DNA from: Dimargaris cristalligena
Lineage: Eukaryota > Kickxellomycota > Dimargaritomycetes > Dimargaritales > Dimargaritaceae
DNA length: 47,980 nucleotides
Reading direction: 5' to 3'
Assembly: GCA_027576995.1 (NCBI GenBank)
Contig: JANBQC010000114.1
Span: 1-47,980, forward strand
The translations under genes were made by a program, and so were the position numbers. The stretch's first letter is position 1; each line of letters opens with the position of its first letter. Below, piece by piece: positions 10,701 through 22,021 of this stretch. Below the pieces are notes generated by a model. That model saw only the letters and a program-made list of their open reading frames with translations, did not search any database and was not told the DNA's origin.

Positions 10701-12871
10701 GACCGAGGGTAGGGTAGACATGGGGGGCAGGGCCCCGTTAGGACCACCGGGTTCCGAGCCGAGCCCCTCCCGATAGGGCAACGAGGTATTGGAATTGGAG
10801 GCGGTGCGGGAATTCATGCCGATGGCGTTGTGCCGCTCTGACTCGTGTAACGTATCGCGGTCCGAATAGTCGTCATAGAGGCTACGTTGGTTGGAACCCC
10901 GGCGGGAGTAGTTGAAGGTATCGGGGTAGTCCTTGAGCGAATGGGCCTTGTCCATATTAACAATGCCTTCCATATCGCTCACATTGGTATCGACTGGAAA
11001 CGGGGATCAGAAAAGGGGACATGGGGAATGGTATCAGGGGTCAACGCCGAATAATGGGAATTATTAGAAGAGGTTTCGACCGGGGTTATGGATAAAGTGG
11101 CGGGAAAGGGGAATAGCAGGGCCCCAAGGTAGGAATGTGCCCAGCAGCACTATATTTCGGGGTAGGGGAGTCAATACGGCCGATTCTGACAACCATGGGA
11201 ATCCGATTTGGCCAAAAAATTCACGGAAAGCACACAATTTCCTAAAATAGACTGCCTGTCTGCGGTGAGTCAGGGGTAGTAATATTAACAGTGTATTGGC
11301 ATCTCCCTCCCAAAAAAATATAAAGAATACTTACGTTGTAGGTCATAGTTATCAGCCGCCGATGGCTGCTTAAGTCGGAATGATTAATGGTCAACCCCGA
11401 CAAAGGTCAAAAATAATAGCGTGGGTAAATTGCAGTAAATTAGATTAGTGGCCACTTAATTGAAATATAGAAAAGGGTCGATCAAGCTCATTCGTGAATG
11501 TCGATGGAAATGCCCGACCCGGAATCCGATGGATAGAGCGAAGCCCATTTTTAAAATATTGAAGCGCGGTATAGCAGTACCGGTTTAAAGCTAATAATGT
11601 TAACTACTTGAGAGACTCGTACCTTGCCAGGTGGAGGGCGTGAGAGGGACGATACGAGATGGCCCAGGCCCCAGCTGCTGTTGCTCCCACCATCACTGCC
11701 ACTTCGCTTTTCACGATGCTTGGCAATTTTCTGTCGCTCGGCCTCTTGCTCGGCTGGTGAGGTGCACGGGTTGCGGATTAAAGTAAGTAACGAAGGGAAT
11801 GTTAGTCGAACTGAGACGGTGTGAGGTGGGAAGGGAAAGGCGGACAATGGCCCTGCCGTGAACCCTTCCATAGATTGGGGACTTTTCAAAATATGAGTAA
11901 ACACCCCATCAGTTGACTGGGGTAATGGGGTTGATGAATGCCGTGTAGGTCTTACCCTTCTCCTTATCGCGGTTCTTCCTCCGTTTGAAAAAGGGGAACC
12001 CTTTCTTTTTTTCCTTCGTCGGGGAATGATGCGAGGGTGGGTATACATTGGGGGAATTGGGGACCGGGGTCAGTGAACTGGTCCGGTATGCCACCGGGGG
12101 CTGCTGACCACCACTACCACTATGGTGTACATGCGTCGTACTACTACTAACGCTACTATTCAGCGAATAATTAGCCAGTGGATTAGCGCCTTGGAGTTGG
12201 TTTGGTCGGCCCGGTGGGTGGGGGGAGTCGAGCTGGGCTGGCCCGGAAATTAATGTCCGAGCCGTGTCGTTGGAATTGCGGGGCGATACGTTGGCCGCAG
12301 CAGGTGGGTAGGTGGCTTCGTTTAGCAAGCCATGCTGGGCTCGACTAGGTGGATGTATGCGATGGGTGGGATGCCGCGAGTCGGACTGCTTAGAGGTTCG
12401 TAGGGGAGTTGGGCTTCCGGGGTAACCGCCACTGTCGAGACCATTGGGCCGAGGGGGCGGGACCGGCGAGGCCATCTGTTGGCTTATGGTTGCGGGTAGG
12501 CGGGACCTACTCCCGCCCGGCGGGGTAGGGTAAGAAGAGGGGTGAATGGACGGCTGGATGTTCGGAGCGGATAGATTGCGCGGAGTGGCCGTGGGGTCAC
12601 CACTGCTGGATGGTGGTGGCGGTTGAACCGGGGTGGGTTGAAATGAGGGGCGCTGGGCAAGAGGGGAGGGTCGGAGACTATTAGTTGGGTTGCTACCGAA
12701 GCGGTTTGAAAAGCGTTGGTGTGGCTCATTCTCGGGGTTGGGGCGGGGCGGGGCGAGTGGAGGACCACCCAAGGGAACTAGACCGGGATATGGAAGGCCA
12801 GCGGGGGAAGGCACCGCGGGCAATGGGGCCTCTTGGTAATAGGATGTGGGGCTCTTCTCGGGCGAGGGCAT
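4725..12871 (-). CDS. Adenylate cyclase, fungal LRR type, about 2449 aa
   Basis: It makes cAMP from ATP downstream of G-alpha and Ras-type GTPases. Predicted CDS: complement(join(4725..10993, 11335..11368, 11623..11753, 11956..12871)), phases consistent at all three joins. The large last exon alone encodes 2085 residues but opens with GTG just after a stop, so it needs upstream exons. Order of domains in full numbering: Pro/Ser-rich disordered N-terminus (1-350); a motif LDTNVSDMEGIV formed across a splice join, like the G-alpha-binding region of fungal cyclases as I remember it; RA domain (about 516-620); leucine-rich repeats (about 628-1291) broken by a low-complexity insert; PP2C-like domain (about 1328-1601); class III catalytic domain (about 1696-1878) with metal-binding Asp1705 (FTDI) and Asp1748 (EGDAF) and the transition-state motif GPMVNRTARI; then a long Ser/Thr/Gly-rich stretch and a helical C-terminus. 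The start at 12871 is the first ATG in the open frame; a further upstream exon is possible. Confidence 0.93.
11335..11368 (-). other. 34-nt microexon of the adenylate cyclase
   Basis: On the minus strand, ...GACTTAAG then CAGCCATCGG begins the exon, which ends ...CTACAAC before GTAAGTATTC. A branch-like TTGACCATTAAT lies upstream. It encodes QPSAADNYDLQ plus one base, exactly the phase needed to join both neighbouring exons. The acceptor is a tandem AAGCAG (NAGNAG), so a one-residue variant is likely. Confidence 0.72.
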
Positions 12872-13690
12872 CGCAACTGGAAGAGGGGACGAGGGAGGAG
12901 TCGTGCCCAGGTGTGTGTGTGAGGCAGGCAAGTGGAGGGGTGTTGCGGTTAGTGGTATTTATAAAAAGTCCAACAAGTAAAAGAGAAAAATGTGGGTGAA
13001 TATAAAAGGAGACGGGACTAAACTAGGAGGGATAAAGGGAGAACAAAGCAATACAATGTCGAGAGATGGGAATGGGGCAGTGAGGGGAGGGGTGGTCTGA
13101 CTGGGGCTGACGAGATATAAAAGACAAGTGAGTGGAAAGAGGGGGCCGAGTAAGACAAACGACGTGGCCTAGAAGACCCTGGGCCAAAGGGAGGGAAATA
13201 TCAAAAGCTATCAAAGCCTTAAAGAATAGGAAGGAACAGAATAGGCAGGCGCTGAGGAGATACTCAATATATGGAAGAGAGTAACGAAGGAAGAACAGGA
13301 AAGGAAAGAAAGGGTCCTCTTCAAGGATATTTCAAGGGCAAAGAGCAGCATATATACCACGGGAAGAAGAGCATATACACCAAGGGAAGACGAGGGTCTC
13401 ACACTCTATGCCTTCACCTATAAATAGCATGATAGGTAAGACCTGCGTAGAGCTCAGTGGTGTGTGAGAAGGAATGAGCCAGTCGGGACTATGTGAATGG
13501 GGGGCATGGAGGAGAAGAGAGCGAAAGAAAAGGGATGGGTAAGGCAAGTCAAACTAAGCGTATAGCGGGGTATTTAACCAGAGAGAGTCGAGGAAGGACA
13601 AGTGGTGGGGGAGGAGCCGCCCAAAGAAAGGGAAGAGAAATATTAGTATACTAATTATTATTACAGCTAGGCTACACAAAACATTCCAGC
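12872..13690 (-). promoter_or_regulatory. Pyrimidine-rich leader/promoter of the adenylate cyclase
   Basis: About 0.8 kb upstream of the cyclase start is strongly purine-rich on the plus strand (pyrimidine-rich in the sense of the gene), with repeated CTTCC/TTTCTTTCC-type tracts. Open frames here are low-complexity by-products. Long CT-rich leaders are usual for large fungal signalling genes. Confidence 0.4.
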
Positions 13691-15197
13691 CCGGTTCTCA
13701 GGGTTAGCCGAGGGACCCGTTCCGGTGAGACCAACTGCTATGGGGCAATGCCCAGCCGTGGCTCCTTTAGATCGTATTATTGCTATTCTCCGGAGTTCTA
13801 TTTCCAGCTCCCTTCACTCAGTCGGCTCCATTGCAGGACTACGTCACCAACCATCTATCTACATCCCCATAATAAGCATACCTACTACCTCTACTTGCCA
13901 TACCCCCCTCCGCCTATTAGACCAAGTAGCCGGGACACACTACTAAGAGACTCTCCCCTCGGCTGGATATAAAAATCAGATTAATTAACCTCCATCCCCC
14001 CCATTCGCACTGCTGTGGAGCGGTTTACTTACCTACTTATTCACTTGCTGCCAGTTGCAGGTGTCAGAACACCCCCCGACTTTGCCTTAGCCTCAAATAG
14101 TTGAACCTACCCTCCATTGCCTCTGTTCTCCCCTGCCGCTAATCATTCGACTCGGACGTGGAATTAATGATCCACCGGCGGCCATCTCTCACATTCTCCC
14201 TCCCCCATACCCAACCCTCGTGGGCCACAGGACCAGTTAGGGGTTTTCGGGTACCACCAACCCACTTGGTACGTGTCTATTGCCCCCCCTTTTCAACCAT
14301 TGCTAAAACAGATACCGTTTAATGGCCATAATGTAAGCAGGGAGGGATCCCCCCGTTTCCCCGAGATGTCAACTTCCTTAGTCTAGACCCCCCGATGGAC
14401 CGTTTGTACTGGAGTAACCAGAGCAGCTTCGCTCGCCCTTTTTGAGGGTCCCAGTGTAGGGAAACGACGACACAGGAGCCGGATATGCAGGTGCGGAGAC
14501 TCGGAAGATATCAATCATAACGCACTTGAGGCATCGTCTAAATCAATCCGCTTGCCAATTATCGGAGCAATAAACTTTGGTTGCATACCATATTCCCCCT
14601 CCATCACTACGAATCCCTTTCAACTAAAGGCCATTTGGCATGACTACCCGGACTATCTGCCCCTGGCTTCTCTTCTATTGAAGTCTTGCACTGTTGTAAG
14701 CACACCCTCATGCCCGAACCGCCTCTTCCGAATCCCAAATAAAAATGAGGTCGTTTATCCCCCCCCCTATACGCAAAGGACACCTGGAGAGATAAGTCCA
14801 CACTGGTCTTTTGTTTTGCATCTCGACTAGGGCAATTGTTCTAGAATTCTTTACTTACTGGTCTACTTTTCACCGTTTTTCATCAGATTTCACCATAGTC
14901 CATCACACACTCAGAAACCACCAATATATAGATAAATACACCAACTCAAGTGTATCAAACCGGCCGCTAAGCTATCAGTCGGCTTGGACTACACAGCTCC
15001 AAGCGGGTGTATGTTTTTAATCAAAAATGGAGTTGGCTTTACACCTTTCGAGAAAATATCCCAGTCCATGAAGAATCGGAGTGTTGCACAATGCCCACAT
15101 AATATGAAATTCGGGATATGGACGAAGTGGAAGAAGTGCACAGTATACTGCAAAGCGAATGAGAAGAAACGTAGGATGGGAAATTCGGAAGCCGGTT
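13691..15197. other. Intergenic, no gene recognised
   Basis: This 1.5-kb stretch lies between the cyclase upstream region and the 3' end of the methyltransferase. Several frames of 60-90 codons are open (for example 14552-14830 plus), but none shows domain patterns, and none is flanked by matching splice sites that I could chain. C-runs are frequent (14285, 14350, 14761). Confidence 0.45.
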
Positions 15198-17100
15198 TTA
15201 CTGCTCAGAAAAGGCCGGCCGTCTTTGTTGCATAGAGTTGGCCACTACCGTTTTTTTTTGCAACTGCCATAGCTGGTAGCCGCTCTGACCAAATTCTTGG
15301 TCAATAAGGTCAACTTGAATCTGTTTTTTTTGTTGTTTTACACGGCAAGTGTCAAAATAAAGAAATGGATAATAACGCCGAGAGGGAAGGCAAACAGAGG
15401 GAGAGGGTGGTTATTAGTGATGGGAATTGGTGGGTGTACAAGTTACAGATCATGCGGGTCGACTTAAAGTCGCCTCGAAAATCCAGGGTGGAAATGCAGA
15501 GAGAGGTAGGGGGGTGGAAACCAGCTCATTGGACACTAATATTTACACTACAAAGATAATAGGAAGAAAAGCACGGAATTGGCTACCCGGCTTACAAATT
15601 CACCTAATCACTGTAAATAGAATGGGTAAATACTGGACAACATAGATGTGCACCACTTACCTGTTGGGCCTTAAACCCGGCATGTTCGGCTAGGCGAAAA
15701 AACCGTTCTTCGCCGAACCCCCTTGGTTTAAATGTCAATAAGATACGGGTATCGGAGTGCGACAATCGGTTGAAAGTCGACAACAAATGCTTGTGAAACT
15801 CAGGCAGGTACAGAATCTCGGAGCCGAGAATGATATCAAACGACCCATCCTCGTCTGGAAAAGTGTCGGGCTGATCCCTATGCCACATTAACCAATATAT
15901 ACCCACCGTTAAAATAAAAAAAAGCACGGGTGAGAATGTCAGTATAATACTCGGCTAATGGAGGGATATTGAACGCTACTATTCGAACAGTCCGGCCCCA
16001 AAAGTACCAAGGTCGTCAAAGATGAGGATACCTACCAATAGAGCGTTTGGGCCGAAATGGATTCGGCTACTAAGGGAATCGGGGTGGGAGTATCTTTCCG
16101 ACCGAGTTTGGGGTTGACCCGTACTACCTCCGGTGTGTGTTTCATTAGATGGTCAGTGTTGAGGCGTATATTGCGTTCGAGGTGGGGCAAGGCATCAGTG
16201 ATGTCGGTCAATAGTACCGTTGCCCCTAAATAATTTCGAGTGCAGTCAAACAATATATATATATATACCTATAAATGGTTAAATTAGCTGCTGGATACAG
16301 AAATGGTAATTATATTTTCTAAAAATAATAATAATAATAATAAGGGACGCATATGTAGACAAATGTCCTTCACTAGTGTTTCCGGACAATTTACTGTTGG
16401 ACAGAATGGTTTTAATTTACCTTGGAGCCACGCTGCGAGTCCAACCAATCCACAGCCCGCACCCAACTCAATGCACCGCTGATTGTGAAGGTCTAGGTGG
16501 TGATAGACATAGTGAGCAAGGATATACGCCTGTCCCAATAGCACGGTAAATAAGCAGCCACATCCCGATATCAATAAGCGTGTAAGTACGGTGAGTTATG
16601 ATCCATTTTAATCAAACAAGGCGGCCCGATAATGGGGGGATACTAAAAGCAATGGTAGGAAATTACTAATAGGACATAAAATTACCCGAATCCCCCGCTA
16701 TATCAATCGTTATAATCTATATTTACCCCATCCCAAACGAGATTCCCGGTGTGTGAGTCGAGACTAACATCTTGGTCGAGTCTTTGGTATATAGTCACTA
16801 ATTACACTCCCATACATACGCAATATATAGGTTAGACCCTCGGATGGCCTCATTTAAGACTGAATAAAAGCCGTCTTGAAGATTGGCAGGGTATAATCCG
16901 TTATGATAATCTATAATCGTATTGTACACTATTTGACCCAGCCACGAGCGTGCCATACCCACGGATAACCACATATTCCAACCAGTATTCCATAATGGCA
17001 ACCTCTACTTACACTTGTGGGGGCCCAAAATGAGATCGCGTTGGGTTTGCTGACGGGGGTCCACAAACGGATTGGAAAACTTCCAGGGAACTAGAGCCAT
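15198..17100 (-). CDS. Protein-lysine methyltransferase, METTL21 family, six exons
   Basis: Predicted CDS: complement(join(15198..15320, 15661..15877, 16036..16225, 16421..16529, 16727..16797, 17013..17100)), 265 residues. All five introns have GT-AG ends and matching phases. The product has the Rossmann-fold order of METTL21/Efm-type enzymes: the N-terminal SAM-pocket motif VWDGAYILAHYV (50-61), motif I ELGAGCGLVG (74-83), the acidic end of beta-2 TVLLTDITDALPHLERNI (92 onward), and the post-motif FDIILGSEILYLPE (166 onward). There E173xxY176 stands for the family's (D/E)xxY catalytic motif. It would transfer a methyl group from SAM to lysine of a cytosolic protein, commonly elongation factors or chaperones; the exact substrate cannot be read from sequence. 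It is divergent from NIF3 with 427 bp between starts. The final exon is preceded by an unusual A-rich acceptor, CAAAAAAAACAG. Confidence 0.85.
16324..16343. repeat. (AAT)n microsatellite inside a methyltransferase intron
   Basis: About six to seven AAT units lie within the third intron of the methyltransferase gene, close to a (TA)n tract at about 16253-16267. Confidence 0.85.
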
Positions 17101-17527
17101 GTGGGGGAATGGGCGGAGTTTCTATTTATACGCTCGGAATATATCGGGGTTCTTGACGACGAGTACTCGGAGGAAAAGCAGAACAAAACTAGATGTTAGT
17201 ACAACGGAAGCAAGGGTGTATGAGCGAATGCCCTGTTGAACGGGTCTGAGAGCAGGCTTTCTTGCCGAGGACCGTTAGGGAACCCTGAAATGGGCGGGGT
17301 TTGTGATCCTACACCTATTCAAGGGGAAAACTCTAGGGGGCGATGGGACTGGCATTGACTTTCCTTACTAGGTCCTCCACCTCCTTCCCATTCAAGGACA
17401 TTTAAGCGCTTGGGCTTGTCCATAGTTTTATACCATTATATCCACGTCATCCCCCTTTCTCATACCCACTTCGCCCAGCTGCTAAGTAGATATCTATTTT
17501 AACCTACCTCTTTAAATCCACTACACC
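17101..17527. promoter_or_regulatory. Divergent promoter, methyltransferase / NIF3
   Basis: This 427-bp interval lies between two divergent starts. The NIF3 side is pyrimidine-rich just ahead of its ATG (17440-17525). No clear TATA box or repeated operator is visible. Confidence 0.45.
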
Positions 17528-18989
17528 ATGGCCCTCTTTCAAGCCACCATCGCCGCCCTGGAACGTCGGTTTCCTCTCTCCCTCGCCAGCAGCACCTGGG
17601 ACAATGTGGGCATTATGCTCGAGTCCGTTTTCGAACGCCCCCAAGCCGATCGGGTACTCCTCACCATCGACCTTACCCCCGCTGTGCTCCACGAGGCGGT
17701 GGCCGACCCCCGGGTGGGCGCCATCGTCGCCTACCATCCCCCGATTTTCCGCGGGCTCAAGCGGCTTACCCGGGCGGACCCCAAGCAAAACATTCTACTG
17801 ACCTGTGCAGCCAAGGGCATTTCGGTGTACTCGCCCCATACGGCGTGGGACAATAATGCGATTGGTAATGCGGATTGGTTGGCGACGTGCTTGGGGGTGG
17901 AGTTGACCCAGAGTATGACCATTGATCGGACGGAAAGTGCGTTGGTGGGGCAAGAGGAGGCGGGAACGGGTCGGTTGGTCACTTTGGAAATTCCGCAGAA
18001 ACTGTCGACGTTAGTGGCGAATATCAAGCATAATTTGGGCCTTGATCACGGTAAGTGACTTGGTGGATTGGTTATACTCACTAATCCGACCACTATGCCT
18101 AATAACCTGAGTATGGATGAAGGGGCATGATTAATCCTTAATACGCTATTTTATTTTCCTCAGCTCTGGCTTTAGATCGGATAGTTAATGCGTATGCCTG
18201 TTTATTATGCTTCACATATACCACGTAACCGACCTCCTATCGCAGTCCGTGCCGCGCGGGCCTCTAAGCATTGGACCAATGGCCAAGACGATGAGCCGAT
18301 TAGTTCAGTCGCCATCTGTGCCGGATCTGGTAAGTACCTATCTATTTAAAGGTTGGGAAGTTATTGAACAATCTTACGAATCAGTACCGTTGTTAAGATT
18401 TCCAAATATAGGGATGAATTACAGCAGCTCGGTTGGGCTGTTCATCGGAATTATCATTAATAGTATTAAACCTCCTAAGTGTAAATTACCCTTAACTTCA
18501 CTCTCGACCCCAGGTGGATCTGTTCTCGTCAAGGCGAAGGCCGACCTTTTCCTGACCGGTGAAATGTCCCATCACGAAGTACTAGCCGCTGTGGAACAGA
18601 ATACCAGTGTTATTCTATGTAAGTTAGCCAAAGCAGTGTGTTTATACCCTTTTTGTTTATTTATTTTTGTATCGGACGTCTCCATTGGACAGGATATACC
18701 TTGAATGTCATCAGTCAACAGGTAATTCAAAGGTTCTGGGGCTACCAGGGAATTTAGGTGATACTACTGTTTTCTAATAGTACATTTATTATTTTGGATG
18801 ATACACCTTCCATGGGTGGGGTGCCTTTACCCAATTTATTTGACACGCGTAGGCGAGCATTCTAATACGGAGCGGCGTTATTTGGGCCAGATCATCGAAC
18901 CCTATTTGCGCGAAGAGTTCGCCAAAAGCGGGCTTCCATTTGATGTGAAATGCAGTCAGGCCGATCGTGACCCCCTAGAGTATGTCTAA
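17528..18989 (+). CDS. NIF3: NIF3 / DUF34 metal-binding protein, four exons
   Basis: Predicted CDS: join(17528..18050, 18246..18329, 18514..18618, 18853..18989), 282 residues; all junctions are phase 1 with GTAAGT donors. Family signatures are complete. His70 lies in AYHPPIFRGLKRL, and His104/Asp108 in SPHTAWDNNAIGNADWL. They are followed by the glycine turn CAGSGGS, ADLFLTGEMSHHEVLAA and the C-terminal EHSNTERRYL (His240, Glu244). In known structures these residues hold a dinuclear metal site. The length fits eukaryotic NIF3-like 1 proteins. The biochemical role of the family is unsettled (the annotation 'GTP cyclohydrolase type 2' is probably wrong for many members). It ends 103 bp from the convergent TRAPPC2L gene. 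Confidence 0.94.
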
Positions 18990-19092
18990 TCCACTGAATA
19001 GAATTGGTCCAGGTCGCATGGCGTGCGTTTGTGATTGACCTTAAAACCGCAGTACTCAGGAATGAACCCTTCCTCCCGTCTTTCTTTCTTCT

Positions 19093-20173
19093 CTAAAAGT
19101 CGCGTTTACCAATAAACTCCACAAAGCTGTCAAAATTCCGACTGGATACGGGTGCAGTGCCGTCAATATCATAGAATGGATTTGACGCCAAAGATATATA
19201 GGCGGCATGAATTTCTCGGAAGATCTATGTCCAATAAGCGATAATTTAATATATGTAGCATATAGATTTGTTGGTTAGTCTCGAATCATCTTAATGAGCC
19301 ATCGCATATGTAAGCCTTAAGTCGCACTTGATCCCGTGTATCTATGAATGGTCAACTCATACCGTGGGCTGTATATTGAAAACTGACTTACGTTTCGAAT
19401 CTCGATGTCTTTAACAATCGTTTCGGGAATGGTAATCACCACAACGAATTTTACCCGGGTGTTGGTAATATAACCATATCTAAACATCGATTTAATCGGG
19501 AATCGCATATGGATAGGGGATAAAAGTACTTTAGATTAAGACAGCGCCTTTGTTTCTGGATGCCGCTGTTTAAACATGCTCTAAAGAAAGGCCCCTGGGA
19601 CTTAGGGGTAGGAGCTAATGGCGAGGTTAGATTATGAACTTACACAGCCAAATCGCCGACAGTTTGCAGTAGACCAAGGTACATGTCCAGATTTTTCGAC
19701 CCCGCGGCCACTAATAAACATGGTAAGTTTCAAACACAGAGGGTGGGAAGGAAGCGGTTGTATTACAGTTACATGCGATGTAGATATAAAACTAATGGTG
19801 ACTGAGGTGGGAGGTGTCCGTGAGGAGTGCGGTACCTATAATAGTGAGGACTGTCATATTCAGGACGCTAGGGGCAATGTAATAATATACCTACATTTCT
19901 CTTCAATGACATCGCAGGACGTATGGGCAATATAATGGTACTTCAGGTCATCGTCGGTCTGTTCCATATTCCGGATATAGAGTGGGTTGTTCTTGAATTT
20001 TACAGCAAAAATTGAGACAGTTGAGAGGGTGTCGATTGGTTAATAGTGGTCCAAGTTGGCGAAAGACAAGGGGGAGTGACTTCCGTTCGGGTGGTTTGGG
20101 CCAAGGGTTAACTAGGAAGAGGACGTGAATGACTAACCTGTTTGCCAATAATGGCGATGCAGTTGACGCGCAT
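19093..20173 (-). CDS. TRAPP subunit TRAPPC2L (Tca17-like), five exons
   Basis: Predicted CDS: complement(join(19093..19224, 19392..19479, 19644..19710, 19895..19991, 20138..20173)), 139 residues against about 140 in animals. All four introns are GT-AG and in phase. The product follows TRAPPC2L closely: MRVNCIAIIGKQ, NNPLYIRNMEQTDDDLKYHY, CDVIEEK, DMYLGLLQTVGDLAVYGYIT, NTRVKFVVVI, then IFREIHAAYISLASNPFYDI. This is the longin/sedlin fold of the TRAPP complex. TRAPP is the Rab-GEF tether for ER-Golgi and late-Golgi traffic; Tca17 supports TRAPPII assembly. The start encodes the family's usual N-terminal beta strand directly, so it is well fixed. Confidence 0.93.
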
Positions 20174-20476
20174 GATGGGGAGCGGCGACCGAACGAATGG
20201 TGATAATAGGTACGAGTAATATAAGGGAGGGAAGGGGGCGGATGTGCGCAATCTAAAAATGCGACGTTTCAAGTGGAAGGTGAAGATGACTGTCACTGGA
20301 ATGTAGGCTGGAGAAAAGAGTAGTATAGATGCTCTCGGGCTGACAGTGGACAATGGACAATGGGCATGAGCGGACCAGGGAATCCTATAGTGGTGGGAAT
20401 GTAAATTGGTTCTTGGAGGTTACCCCACATCTCGATTCGGATATACTATGCGCATGGCTCTCCACGCCCGTCGTGG

Positions 20477-21183
20477 TTACTGTCCATAAAGGTACGAAAC
20501 ATAGCCCTGGCGTAGCTGGGCTTTAAAGGCTAAACTGAGTTTGATTAGCCCAGGATACCAGGGGGATAAATATACCCAAGTTGAAGTAGCCGAATATTAT
20601 ATTCCTTCTTTGGCCAGGACAGGCCTATCCACCATTGCAGCATTGCCATATGTTAGGGAGACCACAGTTAAGGAGAAGTGCTGCCTACGTCCAGTGTGTT
20701 GCTGGTGCTGCACAAAATAGTACGCTTACCATGCAAGACGTGGTCAGTCCGACTCGCTAATTTGGCCCTGGGTTAAGAATAGCATGTGATAATTAGAAGG
20801 TGTTCTATAGTAAGCCAAATGTAGATCATTATTATTCAGGCCTGGTTAGTGGGGAGCCTCCCCTCCCATTATGGATATCGAACCATATACACGCCAAGTC
20901 GGGTGGGGGATATTTCGCCAGCCCCATTACCCCTTCACGGCTTCGGCCTCCGCGAATTAGACGAATGGGAGAGGGTCGGCTGATTTTGTTCCGGAATGGA
21001 TGAAGGTGGCGGAATCGATATCTCCGTATCAAAATCCCAAAATATGGCCGCGAAAAACCCCGAGGGAGCCGCAGTGTTCCGGGCATGTCCGGGGATACCC
21101 TTGTACAAATCCGGGGCCGATACAACCGGATAGAACTTAATGATCACCAACCCCTTCCTTTTCACTGACTTGTTATAAGGCAA
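20477..21183 (-). CDS. Candidate three-exon gene, unknown function (5' end unclear)
   Basis: A coding-like open stretch ends at 20939 with a possible GTGAAG donor. It can be chained in phase to 20730-20767 (between CCCAG and GTAAGCG) and 20477-20520 (after TTTAAAG), giving a product ending ...GYVSYLYGQ. The intron sizes (171 and 209 nt) match those of neighbouring genes. The first stretch has a codon pattern with G/C/T third bases and contains GIPGHARNTAAPSGFFAAIF. There is no in-frame ATG, so an upstream exon is missing from the model. I recognise no family. It lies upstream of TRAPPC2L on the same strand. This could be chance; treat it as a hypothesis. Confidence 0.3.
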
Positions 21184-22021
21184 TATACATCAGGCCTTGG
21201 GCATGGAAGGGAAGTTGGTTGGTTGCATTGTTGATATATGTGGCAGGTATGATATCCAAGAGAGACGGCCAACGTAGTTTTAGAGTGCGTGTCCCCTGGG
21301 GAAAGTGGTGGTGGAGAGTTACAATGAGCAAAGGGGGGAAGGAAGGAGGGGGGAACTAATGACGGGAATGAATGGGCCAAGAAGGGGGAGGAGGGTTGAT
21401 AGAAATCAGGCCATTCAGGTGTGACGGGCAGGTGTGGTTGGGACAAGGATTGGCCGATGGTCCGAAGAGACAGTCCGTCGGGTCGTGCTTAATTTGACCT
21501 GGCGTGAATCTCTCTGCCACTCATTGGTGTGGCCTGTTTTTTTCCTCCAGTGTTTTGGTCCCACTCCACATACTTGCAATCCTATCTATTCGCGCACAAT
21601 CGATTAGTATGTATGTCAGCCTACCTTAACAAGCCTCTCCCCTGCGCACACTTTCATAGGCATCTGAGGGGTGAAAAAAATGATGATAGAGCTGTTCAGA
21701 CCCGCCCATGCGCTGGGGAGGGAGGTCAGCTTAATTTTATACCCTTTGTATGCACGCATACATTCATCCTCGTGTATGCCCTACATTGAGTATATATATA
21801 TATATATACCTTCCCCCGGGTTACCATCGCATACACCCTTTGGTGCTAGTGCATAAATTCTCCTTCAATACTGCCCTACTTTAGATACGGGGTCTTTATA
21901 TATCCCATCCGTTGTATTATTATTATTTATATTAATTTTATATTCGACACCAACCTACCACCTTCCGTCCCTTATTCTCTTCTCCTCACCCTCTTATATA
22001 CCCCCAAGTCAGTCAGTGACT
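21184..22021. promoter_or_regulatory. Upstream region of the ERG25-like gene
   Basis: A (TA)n run at 21791-21808 and T/C-rich tracts up to the ATG lie ahead of the sterol oxidase gene. A TATA-like box (CTTATATACCC) occurs at about 21992-22002, 20-30 bp before the start. No other gene is seen in this part. Confidence 0.4.

Noticed and set aside
11909..12931. Pro-rich 340-codon frame as an independent gene
   Set aside because: It starts with TTG, and a GTAAGA donor before its stop joins it in phase to further exons of the adenylate cyclase; treated as exon 1 of that gene.
19618..19935. 105-codon plus-strand frame
   Set aside because: It overlaps exons and introns of TRAPPC2L on the other strand and has no recognisable content.
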